Origin: Malaya genurostris | Taxonomy: Eukaryota; Arthropoda; Insecta; Diptera; Culicidae | Reading direction: 5' to 3' | Length of the DNA stretch: 64,000 bases | Assembly: GCF_030247185.1 (NCBI RefSeq) | Contig: NC_080572.1 | Coordinates: 85,696,435 to 85,760,434, forward strand | In this document: positions 31,301-39,922 of the stretch, in pieces | Layout: every line of letters begins with the position of its first letter | Numbering within the stretch: the stretch's first letter is position 1 | Notes under the pieces: generated by a model | Told to the model about the DNA's origin: nothing | Seen by the model: the letters and a program-made list of their open reading frames with translations, nothing else | The model's database searches: none | Program-made: the position numbers and the translations under genes

Positions 31301-33906
31301 ACCTCTACATTCGCATCTTCGGCCAGAAAAAGTTCAACCACTGCTGAATGACCATTCTCCGCTGCTAAGTGCAATGGTGTCCGATCTTTGCTTCCAGTGA
31401 ATTCAACATTCGCATCTTTAATCAGTAAAAGATTAACCACTTCTATATGACCATTATGCGCAGCTAAGTGTAATGGTGTCCAACCTCCATTTTCAATAGC
31501 GGTAATGTTCGCACTATTTCTCAGCAACACTTCAATTACTTCTGTATGACCATTTTGCGCTGCTAAATGTAACGGTGTCCAACCTTTCAGATCAGTAGCA
31601 TCTACATTCGCATATTTGGCCAGTAAAGTTTTAACCACTTCTGTATGGCAATTTTGCGCTGCTAAGTGTAATGGTGTACAGCCACCACTTTCAGTAGCAT
31701 TGACATTGACATCTTTGATCAGTAAAATGTTAACCCCTTCCGTATGACCAAATTTCGCAGCCAAGTGCAATGGAGTCAAATTCTCAAGTGTTGTAACGTT
31801 TACATTCGCACCTCCGGTTACCAAAGTCTTAACCACGTCTGTATGGCAATTTTGCGCTGCTAAGTGCAATGATGTGTATCCATTTTCAGTTGTAGCATCC
31901 TGATTTGCACCTTCGGTCAGAAAAATTTTTACCACCTCGGTATGCCCATTTTGAGCAGCTGCATGCAATGGTGTCAATCCGTTTGGTGTTTTAATGTGCA
32001 TAATCGCATTGTTGGTCAAAAGAGTTTTAACCGCTTTTGTATGACCATGCTGTGCTGATAGGTGTAGTGGTGTTAATCCATCCCTGCGTTTTACATTAAT
32101 TATATTATATTTTTCTACTAAGTCATCATTCATTAAAAAATTTACGGTTTCCAATTTTCCGTATTGAGCTGCAATGTGTATTGGTTTTCTTCCGTCCGTA
32201 TCTTCAGATTCCAGCATAGTTTTGTTTCCAAACTCTTTGAATATTTTCTCACTATTTCCTCTAGCAGCATAGTGAAGCATGTTCCAATGTTTGAAATCTC
32301 TCGCTTCTTTATCTGCTCCAGTTTTCAAACAATTATACACCTCCTCGACATTGTTTCCTTCGGCAGCAGCAAACATATTTTGTTGATTGATCATGGACTC
32401 GATTCTTTTGTTGATATTTTGCTTCCAGTTCGAGAAAAACAATTGATTTTGAGCGATCTTCAAGCTGGAAAGGTCTAATAAATTTCTTTGATTTTTCAAC
32501 AATGTACGAACGTTGCTCGTAACTGCTATCGATGGGTCAGACGGTAAAATATGCACTAAAGAATTACCGTGAGCCAAATAGTTACGCATCTGTTTACCAG
32601 TTAGAACTGGAATGTTCTTGTCGAGAAATGCTGCAGTGCTTTGAGCTCCTGCATCTAAAAGAGATATTTTTTCCTCCAAGTACGATAAAATATCGAATAA
32701 TACTATTTCAAGTGCACAATTTCGTATGTTTTCATCTAGATTATTTATCATTGAAATCAAACTTTGTAACGTTTCAAATCTATCCTGAAAATGCTTTTGA
32801 TTCTTAATTGCTTCTTGCATTTCTATTTCTCTTAAAACTTTTTTTATCTTTTCTTGCATTGTTTTACTGTTCTTCGAGAACAACTGGTTCATGTATTTGT
32901 GTAATATTTCTGAACTTGCTGAACTACAGGCAGTTCGAGCTTTTTTCAAAATGTTTGAATATTCAGATCGTTTACCAGCATTTTTTAAATGAATTTGCTT
33001 TAAATCTTCTATTTTGCTAGTAAATTTTAATATTTCATTTTCACTGAAATCGGCTGTCTCCTTGATGTGGTCAAAAAGTGATCTTATTACGTCTTCATAA
33101 TAAGTTTGCTTACTCTCTTGTTTGAGATAACTCCCGTATTTTTCTATGCAAATAATTTTATCATTTTTCAAGTATGCAACATTCAGAAGTTTAAAAAAAG
33201 TTCTTGCTAGTACATACCTTTCAGAAACCGATAATTCTGGATCTATACTTCTTAATAGTATGCCTATTTTATATATCAAACTACTAGAATCGAAAAAACT
33301 TACATCCCGCTTGAAAGATTCTAACGTATATTTTGAAAAACGAAGATTTTGGTGTATTGTTGTTGAATTTAATAGGAAAAATCCACGACCAAACTTTGTA
33401 CGACTTTTATGAACATGCTGCTCCGCCGATTTCAAAATACATTGTATTTCGTTCACCAGCTTATTTTGATATTCTGATAACTTTGGTATATATTCCTGTA
33501 AATTCGCGATAATATTTCTTGCAAGTTCGCTTACTCTAGAGCTAAACAAATTTAAATCTTCATACTTGCAATCTACTGTATCAAAAATGCGAATTAGCTC
33601 GGTCTGCCTCCACATAGGTTGATCACTATGACACAGCTCTTCTAGTGTCTTGAGCAAGATTTGGTATTTCTTATCGAGTATGACTCCTTGAATGGCTTCC
33701 ATGAGTTGAGCCAAATCCTCTCTGAAACTTGGCTTCCTTCGGCGAGCTTCCGCACGTTTTTCGAATACATAATTGTCATCCACTATTGCATGCGACAATA
33801 CATCACGCATATTTATTATTTTGCTTCGTTGCTCTTTATGGAAAACTGAAAGTACTAAATTGCTCACGCTCTCCGACAGGTGTGGAGATTCCGGAGTGTT
33901 CTTTAA
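28303..33906 (-). CDS. HEPN-like/ankyrin-repeat protein, main part (about 1,867 codons after an in-frame TGA)
   Basis: An intronless frame continuing directly from the 33907-34869 frame, separated only by TGA. Residue numbers below count from the GTG at 33867. The N-terminal ~490 residues are helical and Lys/Glu/Leu-rich and contain two RX4H motifs: MRDVLSHA (R21-H26) and MRNYLAHG (R428-H433). The second matches the catalytic motif of HEPN ribonucleases closely. From about 490 to the C-terminus run about 40 ankyrin repeats of 33 residues (consensus GWTPLHLAAQNGHTEVV). Two repeats carry insertions (after TLLNKNANMEA and after KYANVNVTA). The protein ends at EAAEYLDDAALR. No signal peptide or membrane segment is seen. 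Large ankyrin proteins of this style occur in mosquitoes; a transferred endosymbiont origin is a less likely alternative. Function unknown; an RNA-cutting effector with ankyrin-based recognition is inference. Confidence 0.75.
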   Translation of the reverse strand, partial: LKNTPESPHLSESVSNLVLSVFHKEQRSKIINMRDVLSHAIVDDNYVFEKRAEARRRKPSFREDLAQLMEAIQGVILDKKYQILLKTLEELCHSDQPMWRQTELIRIFDTVDCKYEDLNLFSSRVSELARNIIANLQEYIPKLSEYQNKLVNEIQCILKSAEQHVHKSRTKFGRGFFLLNSTTIHQNLRFSKYTLESFKRDVSFFDSSSLIYKIGILLRSIDPELSVSERYVLARTFFKLLNVAYLKNDKIICIEKYGSYLKQESKQTYYEDVIRSLFDHIKETADFSENEILKFTSKIEDLKQIHLKNAGKRSEYSNILKKARTACSSASSEILHKYMNQLFSKNSKTMQEKIKKVLREIEMQEAIKNQKHFQDRFETLQSLISMINNLDENIRNCALEIVLFDILSYLEEKISLLDAGAQSTAAFLDKNIPVLTGKQMRNYLAHGNSLVHILPSDPSIAVTSNVRTLLKNQRNLLDLSSLKIAQNQLFFSNWKQNINKRIESMINQQNMFAAAEGNNVEEVYNCLKTGADKEARDFKHWNMLHYAARGNSEKIFKEFGNKTMLESEDTDGRKPIHIAAQYGKLETVNFLMNDDLVEKYNIINVKRRDGLTPLHLSAQHGHTKAVKTLLTNNAIMHIKTPNGLTPLHAAAQNGHTEVVKIFLTEGANQDATTENGYTSLHLAAQNCHTDVVKTLVTGGANVNVTTLENLTPLHLAAKFGHTEGVNILLIKDVNVNATESGGCTPLHLAAQNCHTEVVKTLLAKYANVDATDLKGWTPLHLAAQNGHTEVIEVLLRNSANITAIENGGWTPLHLAAHNGHIEVVNLLLIKDANVEFTGSKDRTPLHLAAENGHSAVVELFLAEDANVEVTDNSGWTPLHLAASNGHAETVHTLLNKNANMEATIQCSRILIFEALTEGPVKAVDSNIGSGWTPLHLAANNGHSKVITILLEKNANVNATTIEGFTPSHVAALNGHAGVVNSLLAKGANLGATEKNDLTPLHLAAQNGHTEVVKILLNNGANVDAIEIAGWTPLHFAAQTGYTEVISHLLIKGANVDAVEKREWTPLHLAAENGHAEVVNILLTKNVNVNATTVTGTTPLQLAAQNGHTEVVDTLLMKDANVDASDNDCWTPLHYAAQKGRTEVVYSLLAKDANAKITTCNSWTPLHFAAEEGHVEVVKLLLTKDVHVDATANSGATPLHLGAQNGYTEVVNTLLAKGANVEARTLQGLTPLHCAVKNGHIEVINALMTKGAHFEATTYDGFTSLHLAAQSGHMEAIHVLLNEGANIEAIEIEAWTPLHLAAKNGHAEIIHVLLSKGANIEATGNDAWTPLHLAAFNGHLEVVNILLDKDANIEAETSNGSTSLHLAALNGYSEVGNMLLMKNANEDATNHHGFTPLHLAAYHGQTGIVNTLLINKANNKSTTHIGLTPLHLAAKFGHSEVVNSLLNNEVNVDSTFIGSTPLHLAAENGHTESVVLLLKKAANVDATTLDHSTALHLSAENGHVDVVGALLTKGANVDATKLLDLTPLHLAAQNGHVQVVNTLLNKYANVNVTANTSWTIPGFENTGWTPLHLAAQNGHTEVVDTLLMRDVNVEATNNGWTPLHLAAQMGHTEVIKSLLNIGANVNAVTINGLTPLHFAAGNGHAEVVNNLLSKDANIEATTLEGLTVMHFAAKNGHTKVISLLLMKCLNVHASENKGRTPLHLSAENGHTEVVQTLLINDANVEAVDKNCWTSLHLAAENDHTEVVSILLNKGANVYATTCNGLTPLHLAARNGHVEVVNTLLLDDANVDAAEIDGWTPLHFAARGGHIEVVNNLLIKKANVKATTLDGMNPLHLATENGHLKVVNTLLNKITTLEAAEYLDDAALR
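28320..32400 (-). repeat. 99-bp ankyrin-coding repeat array, about 40 units
   Basis: Each 33-residue repeat is a 99-bp DNA unit. Adjacent units differ mainly in the variable finger/loop positions (…DATTL, …EATGN, …NVTAN), while the TPLHLAA and GHTEVV blocks keep near-identical codons. This suggests growth by unequal exchange followed by divergence. Confidence 0.9.
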
Positions 33907-33909
33907 TCA
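33907..33909 (-). other. In-frame TGA splitting the ankyrin gene
   Basis: Codon 321 counted from the ATG at 34869. The frame is open for 320 codons before and continues open after it (next codons encode LKNTPESPHLSE). The context GAA TGA TTA is not a strong known readthrough context. No good splice pair of frame-preserving length removes it; the best is a weak donor at 33947 (ACG/GTCTAG) with an acceptor at 33846 (ctttcag), 102 bp. Confidence 0.85.
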
Positions 33910-34869
33910 TTCCCCAATAACTTGCAGAGCTCTTTCGGCAACTAGACCGTGTACATCTTCATTCTTCACTTCAATCAGAGCTAGTTCGATATATTTCCGC
34001 ATCCGCAATAGTGAGTGGATGTCTTTTATTTGACAATAATCAGCATAAAGGTTTTCAAAATCCTTATTTCTGTTTACAATGTCCTCAATGTTTTCAGCAC
34101 GACTACGAGCAGCTCTAATTGTACAATGAGCAGATCCAACGAGTGATTTGAGGTTTCCCATACATTCTTGGAAATTGTTCATATGTTGCAATAATTTTGT
34201 TTTATGTAGAACTGCATTGTAAAAAAAATAACTTTCGTCCTTCTTGGTATAACAAGAAACAAATGCAACCAAACAAAATTCTATCTCTTCCCAGGGTAGC
34301 ATGTTATACGTTGATTTCAGTTTTTGTTTCAGTACGTGAAGGTTTTGGGCAATAATTCGACACACAAATAGAAATCTGTCGTCTACTGTGACACCGACAG
34401 CAGAATAATCCTGATTCAAAAGTTTGAACTGTTCAATAACCCAATCAACTCGATCAATGATTCGGGCATTGACATCATTTTTCAAAGGATTTTCGACAAA
34501 AAATCGTAAACTTATCAGCATCTCTTGAACGTATATCTCCATATCCTTGTTTAGTTCCATATTCTTCAGTTTCAACTCCTCGTATGCATCTGAAAGAAGT
34601 TCGTCCAGACGTCGCGAGTAATCATGAGAGCTTAACTCATTATGCGCTAATATTTCAATAAATGTTTCAAGTAATTCAACACTTCCTGATCTTATGGCAT
34701 AATAAAACGCATTGTGACTCTCCTCGTCGGTCTCAGTTGGCTCGAAGCTTTGGAATGTATGCGGTCCCAGAAGACTTTTCAGGTACTCAAGATCTCTGTC
34801 TTTACACGCCAAAATTACTCGCTGTATGTTCAGAACTCCACATGAATCTGCCATTATGATATCTGCCAT
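33910..34869 (-). CDS. N-terminal part of the HEPN-like/ankyrin gene (320 aa)
   Basis: Begins MADIIMADSCGVLNIQRVIL at 34869; a second ATG five codons later is an alternative start. Predominantly helical and Leu/Glu-rich. An early segment (FYYAIRSGSVELLETFIEIL) resembles an ankyrin-type helix pair. Near the C-terminus, VAERALQVIGE resembles the helix that precedes the RX4H helix in DUF86/HepT-type HEPN domains; the matching MRDVLSHA lies about 45 residues downstream, beyond the TGA. The stop therefore cuts the first HEPN-like domain in two. The frame is the same as that downstream, so both parts are best read as one gene of 2,188 codons plus final stop. It is either a fresh nonsense allele, a readthrough gene or a sequencing error. 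Confidence 0.72.
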
Positions 34870-35108
34870 ATTTGGTCCTAATAACCGAAACTTGATTCAA
34901 TGTAACGGTTAATGTGTTGTGTTACCTACGAAGAAAAACTTGTATAAGATTATTTGCATAGACACAGTTGAGTAAAATATATTATTTTGGAATCAAATGT
35001 AATATAAAATTTTCTTAGTTAGCTGGGTTACAGCTTGGCTCTTTCTTATACGTAATTAATAGCCACATTTACTTCAAACTATTTTTGAAGAACTGACAAA
35101 AACTGTCT
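34870..35108 (-). promoter_or_regulatory. Upstream region of the HEPN-like/ankyrin gene
   Basis: Only about 240 bp separate the ATG from the 7-bp minisatellite. An A+T-rich stretch reading ataatatatttta on the minus strand (near 34975-34990) could serve as a TATA element; tcttcgtag just before ggtaac near 34925 could be a splice acceptor of an upstream exon. Neither is supported further. Confidence 0.3.
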
Positions 35109-35446
35109 AGTATTTGGTCTTTGGTCTTTGGTCTTTGGTCTTTGGTCTTTGGTCTTTGGTCTTTGGTCTTTGGTCTTTGGTCTTTGGTCTTTGGTCTTTG
35201 GTCTTTGGTCTTTGGTCTTTGGTCTTTGGTCTTTGGTCTTTGGTCTTTGGTCTTTGGTCTTTGGTCTTTGGTCTTTGGTCTTTGGTCTTTGGTCTTTGGT
35301 CTTTGGTCTTTGGTCTTTGGTCTTTGGTCTTTGGTCTTTGGTCTTTGGTCTTTGGTCTTTGGTCTTTGGTCTTTGGTCTTTGGTCTTTGGTCTTTGGTCT
35401 TTGGTCTTTGGTCTTTGGTTTTTGGTATTTGGTCTTTGGTGTTAGG
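35109..35446. repeat. 7-bp minisatellite, about 47 copies of GGTCTTT
   Basis: Pure tandem heptamer from about 35111 to 35418, then a few variant units (ggttttt, ggtattt, ggtgtta). Since 7 is not a multiple of 3, every frame reads the same permuted heptapeptide (WSLVFGL forward, DQRPKTK reverse) without stops, which explains the long overlapping open frames. They are not genes. Confidence 0.97.
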
Positions 35447-36077
35447 TTCATTTCAATTTTTGTTCATATCCGAATTCCAGTTCCAGAATTACAGCATAGA
35501 GTATTACAAGTTCTAAACTCTTATATGAGTGAAGACATGAAAATGGTACGAAATCTTCAATGCTTGTATCAAAACTAATCAGATTTGTTATTTTAATCGA
35601 TAGCCTATCATACGCGTTTTGGTTTGGTTGACCAACGGTTTCCGCTTTACTATACATTTTATTTCAATCTCAGCTAGTGAAAACCATTTCAAGCATCTCT
35701 GAAAATCCTAGGTCCGATAAAACTGAAGTTGATTTATTTGGTTATCAGCTAACAAATTCTACAAACAAGAGAGGGTATTGTGAACGATTCTAAGGGATCT
35801 GTTATGATAAAACACTCTTGAAATTGAAACCTTGTGATTTCGAATCTGTGAAATCGGATTTCATCCGGATACGCCTTCCGGTTGAAGCTGAAAAGTATAA
35901 ATATTTCGTTTTAAAGAAAAAAGCTTTTATATTACATTCCTTTTGTGGCATTTGCCCTTCTGTTCCAATATACTTCGCAGCCGATTCAAAGCGTACAGAA
36001 TCATTGCATGGCTGGTGCTACGATCCAACTGATACAAAGAATCCTTCCAGGTCGAGACTCAAACGTACAACTGACTT
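35447..36077. other. Unassigned spacer
   Basis: No convincing gene. The 90-codon open stretch at 35818-36090 has no recognisable domain. Confidence 0.4.
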
Positions 36078-36699
36078 GAAAGTGTTATAATATGCCCCCC
36101 TTAAGAAAACTTTGAGATATTTCCAAGTGTATTGATATATTTTTCTCGAGAATGTAAGTATTTCATTGCAATACGGATGAGGAACATAATTTTCAATGAC
36201 TCCAATAGAAAAGATGAGAATTGATTGATATAAACACATTTTCCAAAATGGCCACATTCTTAGTTTTTTTCGCTCGCCTCAGACATAATGCCCCAGCAGC
36301 CGTAAAATATGTCTCACAACAAATCAGTGGCATGACACACAACAAAAGACATTTTATCCCACAACAATGATGCATTATGGTTCTTGAAATGTCCATAAAG
36401 TTACTGTTTTGAGATAATCAGTATGTCAAAGAAATGGCGGATAAAAATTCTATTTAGTCGAAGCAAAACTTTACATCGAAAAGCTGCCAAATGATATTTT
36501 TAGTTTTTTCAAACTTTCCTGCAAACGATTCGAAACGAATCTTTCTGCTATGCAAGTTTGGTGGTTGAACTTGCATAGCAGAAAGATCCTACGAAAAGAT
36601 AGTGTTAGTGATAAAACTTTGGTTCAGAAAAGCCTTCAATGCTTAAGAAAGGAAAGGGGGCATTTTGGCTAGCAGGGGCACTTTATAAGACTTTCCCCT
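36078..36699 (-). mobile_element. MITE, copy 1 (about 620 bp)
   Basis: Inverted homologue of 57819-58406. Tips gaaagtgttataatatgccccc on the left and gcccctgct...aaaatgcccc type sequence on the right form imperfect terminal repeats. It holds a 20-bp perfect inverted repeat at 36539-36558 and 36568-36587 that is not present in the other copy. An open stretch (MDIS...MHH...TYFTAAGALCLRRAKK) is shared by both copies but lacks a known domain. Confidence 0.82.
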
Positions 36700-38121
36700 A
36701 TGTTTCCAGAAGTAAGTGTAAATTTTTGTCTGGATCCGACTTCCGGTTGCGGGAATACAGGGTTAAGTGTATATGAAATTGTCATAGCCTACTATTGACT
36801 TTTGTTGGGATGCGAATTCCGGCTTCGGAACAATAAGTGTGTTTAAAATTTGTACCGTCTTGTAGAGCGAAAATACAGAAAAAAACGAGTTTAATCCACC
36901 TAGCAGTGAGATGATACCTTTTTTTTATCAATCCGCATATGTTTTTTGCATGAATATTCTTCGGTGCTTCAGTTTTCATGGCATTATTCTAATGGCAATT
37001 TGAGATTTTAATCACTCATTACTCTGTAATGTCGAAATCGGATCGAATTTGAATCTAAAAGTGTAACAATCGATTAAATATTAAATGATATGTGATTTCC
37101 ACTTTAGAGTTTAGGGTAATTTAAGGTACTTCCAGAGCCGGTATTCAGGAACCAGCATAACCCAAACCGTATGGCTATATAACGAATAAATTGCAATATT
37201 TTTGAGTCCAACTTTAAAGCTTTTCGGGATTGTCATCTTCTATATAGCTTTGAATTTTAAAAGTTCATCATCGGAAGTCAGAATTGGATAAAATTTGATT
37301 TATTTTAATTTGAACTTTTGTTTGGCGATTCGATACTGGAACCGGAATTCAAAATTCGGTGTAGCCGAAGTCAGACAAATTCACCTAAGTAGCTGTATAG
37401 TTTACATTTGTTTCAAAATCAATGTAGACATCTTTGAGAAATCGTAGAATACAACCAAAAATGAAATAAGTTTATTTGGTTATCGACTATCCAAATGTGC
37501 TAACCCGATAAACCTGATTAATTTATGTGAAAGGGACATTTTTATACTAATCACCCTGTATCCCCGAAACCGGAAGTTGGATCTGCCTGAAAAGCAAGAT
37601 GTTTTATAGAATCTTAAAACTTTTCTTTGAATCTTCGATGATTCTTAGATTCAATTTGAACCTTAGATCAGTTCAGCCATTTACGAAAAAAATGAGTTAC
37701 ACAATTTTAATTAGGTTTCACATATCATCCTGTAGTTCCGGAACCAGAAGTCGGATCCAAACATAATTCAGAAACCTTGTTTGGGAGCGGAGTATACGAC
37801 TTTTCATATGAATCTGAGTTTGTAGAAAACGGTTGTGTCATCTCCGAAAAAAATTGAGTGAAATTATTTGTCACACACGCATTTGCTGATCTCGACGAAC
37901 TGATTCGAATGGTATATGAGAGTTATGTTCTTCTAGCATTTATTGCTGTACGTAGTTTAAAACAATATAATTATGGAATTGCTTTCAACTCGATAATGCT
38001 GCCATCATCTGGTTCACATGTGGCATATTCGAACGATTATGTTGCCATAAACGAACCGTGTTAAAATCGGTCCGAGTCAAAATATCATGCTGTACATAGT
38101 CTTTCGGGTACTTAGAAACAA
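36700..38121. repeat. Decayed dispersed repeat with recurrent ccggaa(c/g)ccgga-type blocks
   Basis: Roughly every 100-300 bp a variant of ccggaaccggaagtcggatcc occurs (36728, 36815, 37335, 37570, 37738), and the block ends with ctcgacgaactgattcgaatggtatatgag (two stretches shown, 37893-37922). The same terminus closes the repeats at 16150-16530 and 42750-43440. Probably fragments of one old mosquito repeat family. No gene. Confidence 0.55.
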
Positions 38122-38431
38122 ATGTATGTAACACAGTCGGTGTTGAACAGTCGTTCGCACCGCACGCGTATAGCTCTTGGCTCCTGGAATTTTTTTTTTC
38201 TGGCTACCTAGAGTTTCATTGATTCAAGGCTTCAGTCTTTTTCAAGGCTACCTGAATCACTAACTAAGTGACTAAGTGATACAAAGAGTGATATTAGAGT
38301 GACTAAGTGATACAAAGAGTGATATTAGAGTGACTAAGAAATTAATCAGCCTTTTTTAAGGCTAGCTAGGAGTCTAATCGAAGACTAATTTAGCCTAGTT
38401 AATTTAATTTAAAATTTCATTAATTTCAAAA

Positions 38432-39922
38432 ATGCCTGCGTCCAACCGGAAAGGCAACAAGCCTAAGGCTAAAAATAATTCAATACGGAATAAATCACAA
38501 TCCGTTATTCAACATTTTTCTAATAACATTCACGATCTTATAGAATCTGAATGTAAAAATAAAAGACAACGGACGGATTTCCCTACCGTTGATCCTATGC
38601 CGTCTAACAATATTTACGAGATTCTTCCTGAATCCGATTGTAGCGACATAGAAGAAAATTCTTCAAAAATTCCCAAAATGGACGCTTGTCGTTCTGGGAA
38701 GAAACATCAATCTATGCCACCAGTGACGGTGATGATTTCCGACTTCAAAGCATTCCGTACTGAGCTTTCTACTTTTCTCCCGGAAGTAAAAGTCTCATTT
38801 CAAATCGGACGAAGAGGAGAATGTCGAGTCTTGGTGGATGGATTGGAAGATTACGAACGTCTTATTCGATATTTGTCCGAAAAACTTCATAAATTTTATT
38901 CATATGATATAAAATCAGACAGACCCTTCAAGGCTGTCTTGAAAGGATTATCAAATGATCAAAGTATTGATGAAATTAAAAATGAACTAAAAGAATTGCT
39001 TGGTTTTGCCCCTTCCCAAGTAATACTTATGAAAAAAAGAGCGAATGGTACTTCTAAACCACGCTCTGGAATTTCCCATGAACTTTACCTAATACACTTC
39101 AATCGAAGTGATGTAAACAATTTGAAAACTTTAGAAAAAGTACGTTTCATTTCCCACATTAAAATTCATTGGGAACATTATAAACGGCATAATCGTATTG
39201 CAAACTTAACGCAATGTCGTCGTTGCCAAGGCTTCGGTCATGGAACCAAAAATTGTCATATGGATATACGGTGTTTGAATTGTGGTAAATCGCATTCGAA
39301 AGACGCTTGTCCAATGAATGAAACCACTGATAAATTTTCATGTTCAAATTGCAATGGAAATCATAAATCCAATTATTTGAAATGTCCTGTCAGGGAAAAA
39401 ATTTTAAACGCTCGTTCGCTTAGACAACAAGTCAAATCAACGACCTTAAATTTACAGAACATACCTGAAAATTCTTCTAAGGCACCTGCCAATTCGTCTT
39501 CTAACGAAAACAATTTATTGACAGGTAGATCGACCTCGTCATCATCTTCTTCTAATTTCACTTATGCTGGTATATTAGGTAGAAATCTATCTCCTATTTC
39601 TTCTAATGTAAATAATCAAAACACAGGACCGCCTTGCAGTTCTTCTTCTAACGAAAACAATTTATTAATAGGTAGACCGGCCAAATCATCTTCTTCTAAT
39701 GGCAGTCTACCTACAAATATTCCTTCAATGCCATTCGCTTCTTTAAATGAAGTCGATTTAGGCGATATAACTGAAAATAAAATGATCTACCTACAAGATC
39801 AACTTTTTCAAATGATCATCCAAATGAATTCGACTTCATCACTTTTTGAAGCATTTCAAATCGGATGGAAATTTGCAAATAATATTATAATGAATTTAAA
39901 ATTTAACAGTGATGTTAAATAA
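38432..39922 (+). CDS. Jockey-type ORF1, gag-like protein (496 aa)
   Basis: Nucleic-acid-binding protein of the LINE. A Lys/Ser/Asn-rich N-terminus is followed by an RRM-like region (about residues 165-250, KAVLKGLSNDQSIDEIKNEL onward) and three zinc knuckles at about 262-310: CRRCQGFGHGTKNC, CLNCGKSHSKDAC and CSNCNGNHKSNYLKC. A Ser-rich tail contains a duplicated SSSNENNLL-G-R segment. The stop TAA (39920-39922) overlaps the ORF2 ATG (39912) by 11 bp. Intact. Confidence 0.9.
   Translation: MPASNRKGNKPKAKNNSIRNKSQSVIQHFSNNIHDLIESECKNKRQRTDFPTVDPMPSNNIYEILPESDCSDIEENSSKIPKMDACRSGKKHQSMPPVTVMISDFKAFRTELSTFLPEVKVSFQIGRRGECRVLVDGLEDYERLIRYLSEKLHKFYSYDIKSDRPFKAVLKGLSNDQSIDEIKNELKELLGFAPSQVILMKKRANGTSKPRSGISHELYLIHFNRSDVNNLKTLEKVRFISHIKIHWEHYKRHNRIANLTQCRRCQGFGHGTKNCHMDIRCLNCGKSHSKDACPMNETTDKFSCSNCNGNHKSNYLKCPVREKILNARSLRQQVKSTTLNLQNIPENSSKAPANSSSNENNLLTGRSTSSSSSSNFTYAGILGRNLSPISSNVNNQNTGPPCSSSSNENNLLIGRPAKSSSSNGSLPTNIPSMPFASLNEVDLGDITENKMIYLQDQLFQMIIQMNSTSSLFEAFQIGWKFANNIIMNLKFNSDVK

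Noticed and set aside
33846..33969. Intron removing the TGA in the ankyrin gene
   Set aside because: The better donors (33921 and 33969) with acceptors 33846/33855 give lengths not divisible by three and break the frame; the only frame-keeping donor (33947) is weak. Kept only as an option.
28303..34869. Recent transfer from Wolbachia or another endosymbiont
   Set aside because: Ankyrin-rich genes are common there, but there are no neighbouring bacterial genes or prophage parts, and the style also fits mosquito ankyrin families. Not excluded, but unsupported.
35107..35578. Long overlapping open frames in all phases
   Set aside because: Produced by a 7-bp tandem repeat without stop codons in any frame.
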